The notes below the pieces were generated by a model that ran no database searches, was not told the origin of the DNA, and saw nothing but the letters and a program-made list of their open reading frames with translations. From the NCBI GenBank assembly GCA_907164885.2, contig OU015496.1, forward strand, positions 653,638-717,637: a stretch of DNA of 64,000 nucleotides, read 5' to 3'. The stretch is from Dolomedes plantarius (Eukaryota > Arthropoda > Arachnida > Araneae > Dolomedidae). The position numbers and the translations under genes are program-made. This document shows, in pieces, positions 33,561 to 44,578 of the stretch. Position 1 is the stretch's first letter, and each line of letters opens with the position of its first letter.

Positions 33561-35350
33561 ATTCATAGGGATGCTTCTGTGTCAAATTGTTAGACTCAAA
33601 GAACTATTACTCAACAGAATTTACCAGGCAACTCAATTAAATCAAGTGCCGCTACGAAAGTATCAATAATAAAGCCAGAAAAATAAATAAAAGCAGAAGG
33701 CTTACCTTAACAAGTTTTCAGAACTTTCAATTCAAAATGGAGATATCCACTGTTTTTAATCTGGTATTCCAAGAGTTATCCAGAAAATATCAGCAAAACA
33801 CAGTTCATAGATAAAAATAAACAGTTTTTAACATGTCACCACTCACTTCCACTTTTCAGGTATCACTGTAGTACAGAAACACTGAATAAATCAATCTCTT
33901 TCAATGGCTTGCAGTACGCTAGGCCTAGCTGGCTCGCCGTTTGCTAATTTCACAACTCACAGTTTTGAGCAATTTTTCGCAAATACAACACATTTATACA
34001 AACAAATTAATCACTATTCCATAATAAAACAACAAGAAGCAAAAGAAATCCAGAAAATGCACAAAAACCATCAAATTTCACAAAAATTCAGGAGCACCAG
34101 AGAAACACGACCAACCCAGTTGAGCTCGCTGTTGCCACTCTCATCAGGAGGGTAAAACTCACCTGTCTCGCCTGAATGAAAAAGTAAACTGAATGGCAAA
34201 GATAAAATCCTTCGAAAACTTAAAAATTAACGAGATTTTTCAGTTTGCATTTAATTTGCTAGTAGTTGTTCGTAACTTGCAATTTGTAGGTTTAATTACG
34301 TTTAACACCCCCCCCCCTTATACAACCCCCTTACTTTAGTCAAAAAATAAATTTTCAACTATTAGATTACCCCTGAAAGGAAGGAACTTTTCTCAGAATC
34401 AGGTTACCAGCAATTGTATGTATCTAAATGCCAACCTTTGGCATTCACCCAACCGGTTAGTTGCTAGCCAACGCGCCAATTTGGAGTGTTTCTAAAAGTT
34501 TGTCCAGACTTGTTCACACTGTCTGCATTGTACCTCTCGGCTGTATGTCGCGATTTTTGGCTCGCTTGTTCAGCATTACATGCTGGCTAAATCTTTGATG
34601 TCCAGCCAACCATATGTGAGAGTTTCTTTTATCATCTTCAAATATGACCATGCATTTTTTATATTTATGTGTTAAATTCAATAAAATTGACTCACATACT
34701 ATTCTTATGAGTCAGGCCTTTCTTAGTGTTAATTTAGTGTGTTTTACACTAGTGCAGGATATGTTCAGTATTTTTTTAGGCAATCTCTTTTAGCTTATAG
34801 TTTTTGTGGAACCATCGCCTCCTATGAATTCACGACGCGTTAACTTCTCATACTACATAGGCGAAAAGTCGCAACGTCACTGGCTACGTCAGTTTTCGTC
34901 TGCTATAGATGACGTCATTATCGGGTGGCAGAAAACATAAGCAGTTCCTATGCGTTTGCAAGTGCTTTTGAACGATACCTGCATTTTGAGTTAAATAATT
35001 TAAGTTTATTTATAAAATTCTTCATATCAGTTGTATGTAACAGGTATTTAAACACTTTTTTTTCAATATTTCGCAAGGTTTAAGAGAGTATAATCATTCT
35101 TTCGTTGAGATTTTTATCATTCGAAGTGACTACATCTTTTTTTTTGACAGAGCGTGTATTTCCGCATGAATTTTAACATTTTATAAACGATAATTAAGGT
35201 TCATTCCTTAGACTATTTCAGTTCATGTATAATACACAGTTATTTGTTCTTATTTTACGTTTAGTTTTATGTTTGTTTATTCTTATTTTCGTTTTTGTAA
35301 TAATTATTTTAGGTATTTTGGACTAGTATTGTTTACTAAAATGTAAAATC
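33561..35350. other. No gene recognised; may include non-LTR 5' leader
   Basis: The first several hundred bases may be 5' untranslated sequence of the split non-LTR element. The plus frame 33904-34155 has no motif. There is a poly-C tract at 34309-34317. The remainder is AT-rich and anonymous. Confidence 0.4.
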
Positions 35351-35805
35351 GGCACTTTTCCGCTATAAGCACTACACTTGGCGCATTTTTAATCTTGGCG
35401 ACACTTAGATAAAAAAAAAACACATCGTATTGGCGAATGAAATAACTCAAAATAACTCCGGATGTTAATCAAACGTTCCCTGCTCCATTACGCAAAATCC
35501 ATTACGCCAATCCATTACGCAAAAATACGCTCCGATTTCCTGACGGATTCTAAATTCCTTACAAACTAAAGTAGGCGTATTTAATTACGGCATTCCATGA
35601 AGTCTCTTAATCTCCATGATCACGATAATAATCGTCCTCGTATAGTATCGTGATCCTTGAATCTCACTTTTTGTATATTTTAGTATTGTAATCTGCCAAT
35701 CATTAGTGTGATTATATCGCGTTACTTTTCTCTCGTTGCGGCGATTTTTGAAAATGCGCCAAATTGGCGTCAAAACGATTGTAGAGCTTATAACGGAAAA
35801 GTACC
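35351..35805. mobile_element. H4 DNA transposon (non-autonomous, 455 bp)
   Basis: The ends GGCACTTTTCCGCTATAAGC and, inverted, GGTACTTTTCCGTTATAAGC form a TIR of about 27 bp. Perfect 8-bp duplication GTAAAATC (35343-35350 and 35806-35813). Both subterminal regions carry TTGGCGCATTTT and TTGGCG motifs, as in H1-H3, although the terminal sequence differs. Confidence 0.92.
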
Positions 35806-35813
35806 GTAAAATC

Positions 35814-36400
35814 TTTAACTTCTTTTGACATATGTATTCAATCATTCTGAAATTCTTATATACTGTCATAAATGTTTTGTTATGTATTCCAAGATTATTT
35901 TAAAGCTTTAATTATCTTATTATACTGATATGTGAACTAAAATTGTAGTTATTTATTATTAATTCTTTATTAGTATTAGGATTCTTAACAGAGTCATCAT
36001 CAGTGTAAAAAAAAAAAAATCTCTGTGTCTGTGTATTTATTTCTGTATATTGTCTTCGCTCTCTTTACATGTACACTGGGCTTGGAACCTTATACTAAAG
36101 TCTCAAGGACATAAACAACAACACGTTTCTTTTTAGGTAAGTAATCTAAGTAATTTTGGATATTATAAAGAAAAATTCAAAAATAACTATAATTTAATGA
36201 ACAATTTCTTTTATTAGATACTTTTAATAATTACATACGACACATTCTTATTATAAACATAATTAGTACATTAATATAACATTTATAATTAATCTATGTT
36301 TATAATTCAGCTGCTTGATAAGTTGTCAAAGCATGGGCAATACTTTTACCGATAAACAATGTAATTAAATAAAATTAAAATTCATATAACTTTGACCAAA
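35814..36400. other. AT-rich stretch, no gene seen
   Basis: Only homopolymer runs (poly-A near 36008). No RNA gene or TE ends. Confidence 0.5.
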
Positions 36401-36867
36401 TCTATACTTGTATATAAAGAGAGAGCGATTTTGTACGTGGAGGGTAATCTTCAGAACCACTGTAACTATTTGAAAAATTCTTTTAATGTTTGAAAGGTAC
36501 AGTATTCCAGATGGACATAGGCTATATATTATGTCTATCTAATCAGTAGAAATAAAGTTAGGGGCTTAATCCTAACAATCGCCATTGTTACCGCTACTGT
36601 TCTCTACCGCTTTTTGTGCCGAAGGTTTCAACGATCCTTAGCGTGGTGGTATCGCGGTGGGCTTCTGTTCTGACGGTAGCGGTTCGAACCTAGCCGTTCT
36701 CCGGCACGCGTTTTTCTTTTAAAAAATTAACTTTAATTATTAACTAACGTAATATTAATTTAAGGTATTATTAAGGTAAAAAAAAATTACAATTTATTGG
36801 CTATCGACTGGAAATTTATTGGTATAATATTTTGTTCAACCCGGACAAAGTCGGGACGGGCCGCTAG
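36401..36867 (+). mobile_element. Helitron-like element, family B, copy 1, with tRNA-like core
   Basis: Starts TCTATACTTGTATATAAAGA and ends CGGGCCGCTAG before T: TC...CTAG ends with no inverted repeats. The centre (36637-36700) holds a tRNA-like segment with the B-box GGTTCGAACC (36681-36690) and an upstream GGTGGTATCGCGGTGG resembling an A-box. About 467 bp, no coding. Confidence 0.6.
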
Positions 36868-37130
36868 TCAGATTATAAATGTAGAAAATTAATATTTATT
36901 TTAACTGAAAAGTCAAATTTAGAGAAATGCACTAAATGCAAATCTCTAAAAGTTACCATTCAGTTGTAAAACATAAATCTTAAATATCGGTACAAATAAT
37001 CGCAGTACATTTTTCACTATTTAAATGCAACTAAATATCACATCTCAATTCAATTCTGACTTATGATAGGAAGATGATCTCAGATATGCAGTGCTAAAAT
37101 GTTTTAGGAAGAAATATGAATAATTTCAAT
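36868..37130. other. Anonymous AT-rich spacer
   Basis: Between the family B Helitron-like copy and H2 copy 2; nothing recognised. Confidence 0.5.
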
Positions 37131-38514
37131 GCACCGCCTTGCCAAGTTTAGCGATTTTGTGTATGGCTTGGTAACCGTGCGATTTTGGCGAAATTTTTTT
37201 GTTGCCAAGTTGAGGCGATTAAGGCGCCAACGTTGTGGCTCCTGTAAATTCGTGGCGTTTTTATCATGTGATTATTTCGTGACAGATGTATCACGTGATT
37301 TATTTTGACCAATTATGGGTATTTAATCTTTTTTTGTTGTTGCTTGGATTAGTTTGAAAGGTTTTTGATTGTGAATTGTTGCGAGATTTATGATGGCGGC
37401 TATTTTGAGTGTGAAGGATGTTGTTAGTAAATACCAAGCGAAGGTTTTGGGTAATGTTAGAGGGCGTTATTCGGTACAGATGTGTTTCACGCACCTCATT
37501 GCCAAGTTGGCAATTTTTTGAAATTTGGCGATTTTTTTAATTTTGGGGATTTCGTGAAGTTTGGCAATATATGTGCTGTAATATATGTTTAATGAAGAAA
37601 TATATATTTAACCAAGGTGTTTTTTATGTTTATTTAAATTAGTTATTATTAGTTGGACTGACTAGTTGTATTATACTGACTTTTTTAGCGGGGGGGGGGG
37701 GGTTTAAGGTTTTAGTTTTTGTATTTATGCAGCCGTATTTAGATATATATTTTTAATACAGCCGTTTTTAGATATTTTTGCGTATGTTTTAAAGTAGCGG
37801 TTGAGCATTTCTGTTTAGGGTTTGAATTTTAATACAGCCGTTTTTAGATATATTTGCGTATGTTTTAAAGTAGCGGTTGAGCATTTCTGTTTAGGTTTTG
37901 AATTTCAATACAGCCGTTTTTAGATATATTCGTGTATGTTTTAAAGTAGCTGTTGTGGTTTTGTGACATGTTTTTGAAAGTTTATTGTCATTGGTAAGTT
38001 TGTTTTGAACTTATTTTTATATTTGAGTTGTTATTGATATTTTGTGTATATTTGTTATTTTAAGTGTAAAATGTCCGCATAGGCCTGTTTTGGCGACAAG
38101 TCGGCGACAAAATTTTTTTGACGAGTATTTGGCGTCAAAAAAATTTTGTCGCCAAGGGAGGTGCGTGTAATACATCTGTTCCCGTTATTCTTGTGATAGA
38201 TATACAGAAGGGGTGGTAAATGAGTCACTTGTACATGGGTTTATTCATTCTGATCGAATGATATTTTTCGAATTCTTGTGGGATTTGAAAGTTTTTAAAG
38301 CCTGATATATTTTGCGTGAAATGAGATTTAAATATAGTCTGAGCCCCAATCCCGCCCACCCTTATTGGGTATTTATTTATCACCCTTATTATTTATGGAC
38401 AGTTTATTAGGTCAATTTTTCGTCAGGTTGGCGCCAAAAACTTTTCACGCCAATTTTTCGTCAAGTTGGCGTCAAATTTTTTGGCGCCAATTTCTCGTCT
38501 GAGAAATCTGTTCC
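37131..38514 (+). mobile_element. H2 DNA transposon, copy 2, containing H1 copy 6
   Basis: The left part matches 30420-30580 (GCGATTTTGTGTATGGC, AGGCGCCAACGTTGTGGCTC). The right end is the H2 terminus CGTCTGAGAAATCTGTTCC preceded by TTGGCGCC arrays. The outermost left TIR bases are lost, so no target duplication can be read. Interior shortened. Confidence 0.75.
37473..38182 (+). mobile_element. H1 DNA transposon, copy 6, nested in H2 copy 2
   Basis: Perfect 8-bp duplication CGTTATTC (37465-37472 and 38183-38190). It contains a poly-G tract at about 37690-37701 and three minisatellite units. 710 bp. Confidence 0.92.
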
Positions 38515-39190
38515 TTTATTTTATATGATGAAAAATTAATTTATAATAAAAACTGACTATACATATATTCAGATTTTTTTATTTATACACCATGTGAGGA
38601 TTACAGCACAAAACATGTTATCCCCTTTAATATAAGTAGAGAAGGATATCCACTTTCAGCCTATTTTCCTCCGAAAAACTAAATGAAGGCATACTAAGTA
38701 AGCCCCTTTTTTAACAAAAATAAATAACATTGAAATATTGAAACATAAATCAGATTTCTCAGTTTAAAACATTTTAACAATAAACAAGGTACCAATAATA
38801 ATGTGTATACAAGCAACTGCAATAAATTATACAGTATATAATAATTCGATAAATGACATTAAATTTACGAATTACTTCTCTTTCTGAACAATATGAATGT
38901 TCTTCCAAAAAACATCATCTTTTAGTACATGCTTTATTAAAAAAACTTTTCTAATCAAAACAACTTGGTACAGCACTGAACAACTGTCATAGCGATTTGT
39001 CATTGAATCTAAAACATAATATCCAAATTATGTTTATAAACTTTGTAAAAAAAAAAAGAACGAAAGTTAACAAATGCATATTTTTTAATTATTAAAATTC
39101 AACAATAAATTTTAGATGTTAGCATCTTAACCAGATAAACATTTAGAAGCATTTCATAGAACTACCTGATAAAAAAAATCATGTAATTTC
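38515..39190. other. AT-rich stretch, no gene seen
   Basis: No frames above background and no TE ends. Confidence 0.5.
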
Positions 39191-39194
39191 TTAA

Positions 39195-39915
39195 GGGGAT
39201 AGTGGACCTTTCAAAACTATTTTTAAAATTTTTACCACAGAGATATGAAATTTTGTATATATATTCCTTAAAGTATAACAATATTAAACACCTTATAAAA
39301 TTTTATAAATATTTTTAAAAAAATATTTTAAAATTAAAAAATTTAAATTAAACTACCCTTCTTTAAAATGCTCCTTGCGACTCAATTTTAAACTTTTCCC
39401 CTTAATTTTGCATTTATATCGCTTATAAATACGTTCTGAACTAAGTTATGTATTTTTTTGTACTTTCGTCGAATAGTTAATTTTTAGAAAATATTTTTAT
39501 GCTTGTACTCTGAATTTTCGCGAAATTTTTGTACTTTTCTACACTAAAGTTAAACTTTTATAACCTAAATGACCTCGAATCCTAAAATGGATACATAACT
39601 TTATTTTCATGTATTACAGGAATCTTTATTATAAATTTCATAAAATTTCGTCAAAAAATATGACGCGAGGAGCATTTTAAAGACTTGCAAATCTGGAAAT
39701 TTCTCATTTTGAGAAAAAGTGATTTAAAAGATAATTTTTTAATCTACCTTTAATACTTACTACTCTAAAGCCACCAATTTTTCATTTTTATTTTCACTAC
39801 ACATTTTAAATGCATTTCATTCCAATATTTACATGTTTTTAAAATATTAATACACCCCCCCAAAAAAATTCCACTTTTTGCTCGATTTTTGGTAATTTGA
39901 AAGTCCACCATTCCC
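39195..39915. mobile_element. TTAA-flanked non-autonomous DNA transposon
   Basis: TTAA at 39191-39194 and 39916-39919. The ends GGGGATAGTGGACC and, inverted, GGGAATGGTGGAC continue with TTTCAAA, forming a TIR of about 21 bp. The TTAA target fits piggyBac or Kolobok; the GGG start favours Kolobok, but this is unproven. The interior is extremely AT-rich and non-coding. Confidence 0.7.
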
Positions 39916-39919
39916 TTAA

Positions 39920-40231
39920 ACGAGCCAGTGGTATAAACCTTACTTTTCAATTATTTCTCTTACCTTGAGTTAACTATATGCATGGGCATTCTCCCTGTGA
40001 TTACCCTACAACACCGTTTCAACATAAACTTCAAGTGAATATGGACTCACAATTAAATACACTTTGACTGAAAAGAGCATCTTATTTGTTTATCAGAAAG
40101 GTAGAACATTAAAAAAAACACTAGAATAGTGATAAAATTAAACAATGTGTGTTTAAAAACTATACAGACGACCCACGTCACAAATATCATCAACAAAAAA
40201 GTGATTAGAGAAAAAACGATGCACGATTTTA
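39920..40231. other. Anonymous spacer
   Basis: Short AT-rich interval between the TTAA-flanked element and the Helitron-like copy; nothing seen. Confidence 0.5.
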
Positions 40232-40887
40232 TCTATCTATATACTATATAAAGCAGTTCCGTAACTGACTGACTGACTGACTCACTGACATACAACGCAC
40301 AGACCAAACCGCTGGACCTAACGGCTGACATTTTGCATGGCGATTCTTCTTATGGTGTAGGGGTGCACTAAGAAAGATTTTTGAAAAAATTTTCTTAATT
40401 TTTTTAAATTAAATTTTTAAGCCGTTTTAGTAAACTTATTTTAAGTTTGCATTTAAAATAATAATCGGAGGGTTATAAAATTTATATCGCGAGAAAGATC
40501 CTAAAAATTCCTTTAAAATGAAATCTTTTTCGAACCTTTACCTCGATTTTCCGATTTCTGGTGATTTTTAAAGATTCATTTTTAGAATTTAATCACGTGA
40601 TTTCTATTTCTGGTACTTTCAATAAATTTATCGTCACGTGCATAACAACTAAATAGACAAAAAAATATTTTTTTTTCTTTCTAATGCAGCAGACGATTGG
40701 ATATTATAAAAAAAAAATAAATATGCCTTACGATTTTTATTTATATATATATATATATATATTACATCAACTGTATACATTGATCGTCGCCTTTATTATA
40801 AATAATTTTTTTTGGCATTAATTGCATCCATTGACCGTTGTATTTAATTTGAATGTACTGCGTAGCGAAGCGCGGGTTTTCAGCTAG
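40232..40887 (+). mobile_element. Helitron-like element, family A, copy with (CTGA)n near 5' end
   Basis: Starts near TCTATCTATATACTATA, with CAGTTCCGTAACTGACTGAC just inside, and ends TTTTCAGCTAG at 40887. It is joined directly to a family B copy starting at 40888, with no host base between. 656 bp. Confidence 0.6.
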
Positions 40888-41362
40888 TACTTATATATAA
40901 AGAGAGAGCGATTTTGTACGTGGAGGGTAATCTTCAGAACCACTGCACCTATTTGAAAAATTCCTTCACTGTTTGAAAGGTACATTATTCCAGATGGACA
41001 TAGGCTATATATTATGTATATCTGATGAGTAGAAATAAAGTTAGGGGCTTAATCCTAACAATCTCCATTGTTACCGCTACTGTCCTCTACCGCTTTTTGT
41101 ACCGAAGTCTTCAACGACCCTTAGCGTGGTGCTATCGCAGTGGGCTTCTGTTCTGACGTTAGCGGTTCGAAACTAGCCGTTCTCCAGCACGCCTTTTTCT
41201 TTTAAAAAATTAATTTTGATTATTAACTGACGGAATATTAATTTAAGATATTATATAGGTTATTATTAAGGTAAAAAAGATTTACAATTTATTGGCTATC
41301 AACTGGAAATTTATTGGTATAATATTTTGTTCAACCCGGACAAAGTCGGCACGGGCCGCTAG
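40888..41362 (+). mobile_element. Helitron-like element, family B, copy 2, fused to family A end
   Basis: Begins TACTTATATATAAAGAGAGA, lacking the first bases (TCTA) of the family B start, immediately after the CTAG of the preceding family A copy. Ends CGGGCCGCTAG before T. Internal tRNA-like B-box GGTTCGAAAC at 41164-41173. Confidence 0.6.
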
Positions 41363-41662
41363 TATTTTATAAAACACCAGAATACATATTGTCAGAATTT
41401 TAATCCTTCTAATTCAACAAAAAAGTTTTAGGAAAAAAACACTCACCAGTCTCAGCATAATCATATGCTGAGAAAGATTGTTAGTTCTTCAGATTTTTAT
41501 GGCTGAACTCATGATTTATTTGAAATTTTAAGACAAGAATAGATGTCATTATGCGTGATATGAGGCAACTATCTTGTATCATAATTCCAGACTTCTTTTG
41601 TCAATAAATATGGGTAACTCACTCAATAAACTTTTCTCGACTTTACCTGAATGTACCAATTT
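41363..41662. other. Anonymous spacer
   Basis: AT-rich, nothing recognised. Confidence 0.5.
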
Positions 41663-42277
41663 GGTTAATCGGAAGAAGTTGGGGCTGCCGCCAACTTGGC
41701 GATTTTTTTTTACTTCTTGTTATGATGTACCCCCTTTTCTGGCTACCCTTGCGATCAGTTTTTATGAAAATTATGATTTTTTTATATTTTAGAAGGACGT
41801 AGGATTAAAATAAATTCTTTAGATTGTAAATTTCTGTCTCTAAATCTACTTTTATGTTTTTATGTACTATAATCAGAATTTCAAAGCAAATGTAAATTTT
41901 AATTGCTTTTACTGAAGAACTTACATTTTATTCAAAATTTAATCATTAAAATATATTTTTCATTACAAATTTCCGATAGTTCGAACCAAAACTTAAAATT
42001 TAAATGTAATTATTAAACTATTTTTCACGAAACGTAATCGGATACCTTACACTTTTCATGTTGCGATTTTTTTGGAAGGTCGCCAGAATTTCCAGAGTTC
42101 TCCTTTTTTTTTTCTCCTTCATATTTCGTTGTTCTGGTGTTTTAAACTTTTAAAAACAGCAAAAAAACAAAATATGAGGGTTGAAAAAAAAATGGCGGAC
42201 TCAGAAACGCAAATTTGGCGACTTTAAAAAAAAATCGCCAAAAAGTCGCCAACCGCCCCAGCTTCTTCCGATTTACC
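41663..42277. mobile_element. H3 DNA transposon (non-autonomous, 615 bp)
   Basis: The ends GGTTAATCGGAAGAAG and, inverted, GGTAAATCGGAAGAAG are followed on both sides by (T/C)TGGGGC and then TTGGCGAT/TTGGCGAC repeats. 21 of the first 23 bases agree. Flanking octamers ACCAATTT and TTTAATTT agree at only 5 of 8, so the target duplication is weak here. The architecture matches H1, H2 and H4. Confidence 0.75.
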
Positions 42278-42325
42278 TTTAATTTATTTATGTATATATG
42301 TTTAGATGTGGTATGTAAAGATTTT

Positions 42326-43095
42326 GGAACAGATGTATTACACGCACCTCCTTTGGCGACAATTTGGCGACAAAATTTTTTTGACGCCAAATACTCGTCA
42401 AAAATATTTTGTCGCCAACTTGTCGCCAAAACAGGCCTACGCGGACATTTTACACTTAAAATTACAAATATACACAAAATATCAATAACAACTCAAATAT
42501 AAAAATAAATTCAAAACAAACTTACCAATGGCAATAATAAACTTTCAAAAACATGTCACAAAACCACAACAGCTACTTTAAAACATACACGAATATATCT
42601 AAAAACGGCTGTATTAAAATTCAAAACCTAAACAGAAATGCTCAACCGCTACTTTAAAACACGCAAAAATATCTAAAAACGGCTATATTAAAATTCAAAA
42701 CCTAAACAGAAATGCTCAACCGCTACTTTAAAACATACGCAAATATATCAAAAAACGAAGACATTAAACTTCCAAAAACATTACACATATCCGCAACATC
42801 TATTTAAAACATACGTAGATATATCAAAAAACGAAGACATTAAACTTCCAAAAGCATTACAGAAATCCTAAACCGCTACTATGAAACGACAACAAAAATA
42901 TCGAACACCGGTACATTAAACTTCCAAAAACACTACACAATACCACAACACCTATTCAGGGTTGCAACAAAAAACAAATATCACCCCAAATCGCATGGCT
43001 GCCAGACCAAACAAAAAAATCGCTAAAAATAAAAAAATCGCCAAACATAAAAAAAATTGCCAAATTGAAAAAGGTGCGTGAAACACATCTGTACC
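42326..43095 (-). mobile_element. H1 DNA transposon, copy 7
   Basis: Perfect 8-bp duplication AAGATTTT (42318-42325 and 43096-43103). The subterminal hairpin at 42353-42432 has TTGGCGAC/GTCGCCAA arms with two tandem motifs each. 770 bp. Confidence 0.92.
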
Positions 43096-43103
43096 AAGAT
43101 TTT

Positions 43104-43453
43104 GCGTAATTTGAGAGCATTTTATTCGACAAGCTGAGAAAATGCCCATTGAACGCCATGTTAAAGTTAGGCAATGTTTTGCCATTCGCCGCCAAACAAG
43201 AAGTGAAATCTGCAAGAGTTGAGATGTGACGTACTGCGAGACATTGCCCTATACGTAATGCCATTTTCGTGTGCAATATTATTGCTGTTAGCATTCTCTG
43301 TTGAGGTACGTGGCGCCATTTTCACATGCTACTGTGAGTACTTGATGTTTAGCATAGAGCTATTATTCACCTATTATTAATATTCTCTGTTCGTAGCGTT
43401 TATTACTTATTTCTCAACCTAATGTTAAAATATTAGTTCCGTTTTATCAATTA
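43104..43453. other. Anonymous spacer
   Basis: No motif in any frame and no TE ends seen. Confidence 0.45.
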
Positions 43454-44176
43454 CTAGCTGAAGTACACAGCTTGGCCGGTTTTCAAAAATAATGTCTGTT
43501 TCAATCTGAAATATCATCTATATCTATACAAAATTTCAGCTCAATTGAAGCAATACTTTTTCACTTATGAAGGAACAAACATAGGCCTATTCGAAATAAT
43601 CAATAAATTTCACAGTTTCAATTACACATACTTATTTTTGAATAAAGATCAATAATTCAAGTTCGGTTTACGCAAATTGTACATAAAATTGTACATAAAT
43701 TCGAAAACAAAGTTTATAAGTTAAAATTATGTAATATTATACCAATAAATTTCCAGTAAATAGCCAATAAATTGTAAATCTTTTTTACCTTAAATGTCCA
43801 ATAAAAAGCGTAGTTCCAAATGTAACTTTCTTCAATAAAACCTTAAATGTTCAAAAATCCTTTTTGTATTTATCAATACATCCTTCACTTGAATCTTTAA
43901 AATGTTAAATGTTTTACTGATAATAAATGAAAATATCCTTTGTGTTGCTATGGTTACGTGACTATGGTTGACAAAGGAAAAGTTGTAAAGGTGAAGCATC
44001 AGCTCAACATTCAGGCCCCTAACTTTCTTTGTACTGATCAGATATACATAATATATAGCCTATGTCCATCTGGAATAATGTGCCTTTCAAATAGTGAAAG
44101 AATTTTTCAAATAGGTGCAGTGGTTCCGGATATTACCCTCCACATACAAAATTCCCTCTCTATATATTAGTATAGA
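43454..44176 (-). mobile_element. Helitron-like element, family B, copy 3 (diverged)
   Basis: On the minus strand it starts A|TCTATACTAATATATAGAGA with the GTGGAGGGTAAT and CAGATGGACATAGGC blocks of family B. Its 3' end CAGCTAG before T is of the family A kind. The tRNA-like core is not recognisable here. 723 bp. Confidence 0.55.
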
Positions 44177-44485
44177 TAATTCATCCATTACAATTTTTAA
44201 GGCCTTCACTATACATTATTCACAACAGCTAGCTGTCAAATGGCTGTGACGTTGAGAGTCAGAAAACACGTGAGAAATTTTTAAGGAGAACAGGGATTTC
44301 TTCGTACACAAAAAGTTAGAAAGCAGAAGAACTGCAGGAATCCCAGTTTAAAAAAAATGCTTAAATACGCGGTCGTTTTGAAACGGTGAAAGCAATTCTC
44401 TTTATCACTCTTGACCTCAAGAATCCCTTTTCCGGTTTTCTTGGATCACCGGTTAGGAAACACTGGAATAGACATTGAGCTTGTA

Positions 44486-44578
44486 TTTATTTTAAGGTTT
44501 AAATAGTTGTATTTGCTGTGACAACTTTTTAAACCTTAAAATAAAGGGTTACGGGGCATCAATAATTTAATGCCCCGT
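44486..44578. repeat. Two adjacent stem-loop sequences
   Basis: TTTATTTTAAGGTTT (44486-44500) pairs with AAACCTTAAAATAAA (44531-44545). Immediately after, ACGGGGCAT (44551-44559) pairs with ATGCCCCGT (44570-44578) around a 10-base loop. Confidence 0.8.

Noticed and set aside
34800..34960. GC-richer patch with GGAACCATCGCC suspected to be another GGNAC-ended element
   Set aside because: No inverted partner and no 8-bp duplication could be found.
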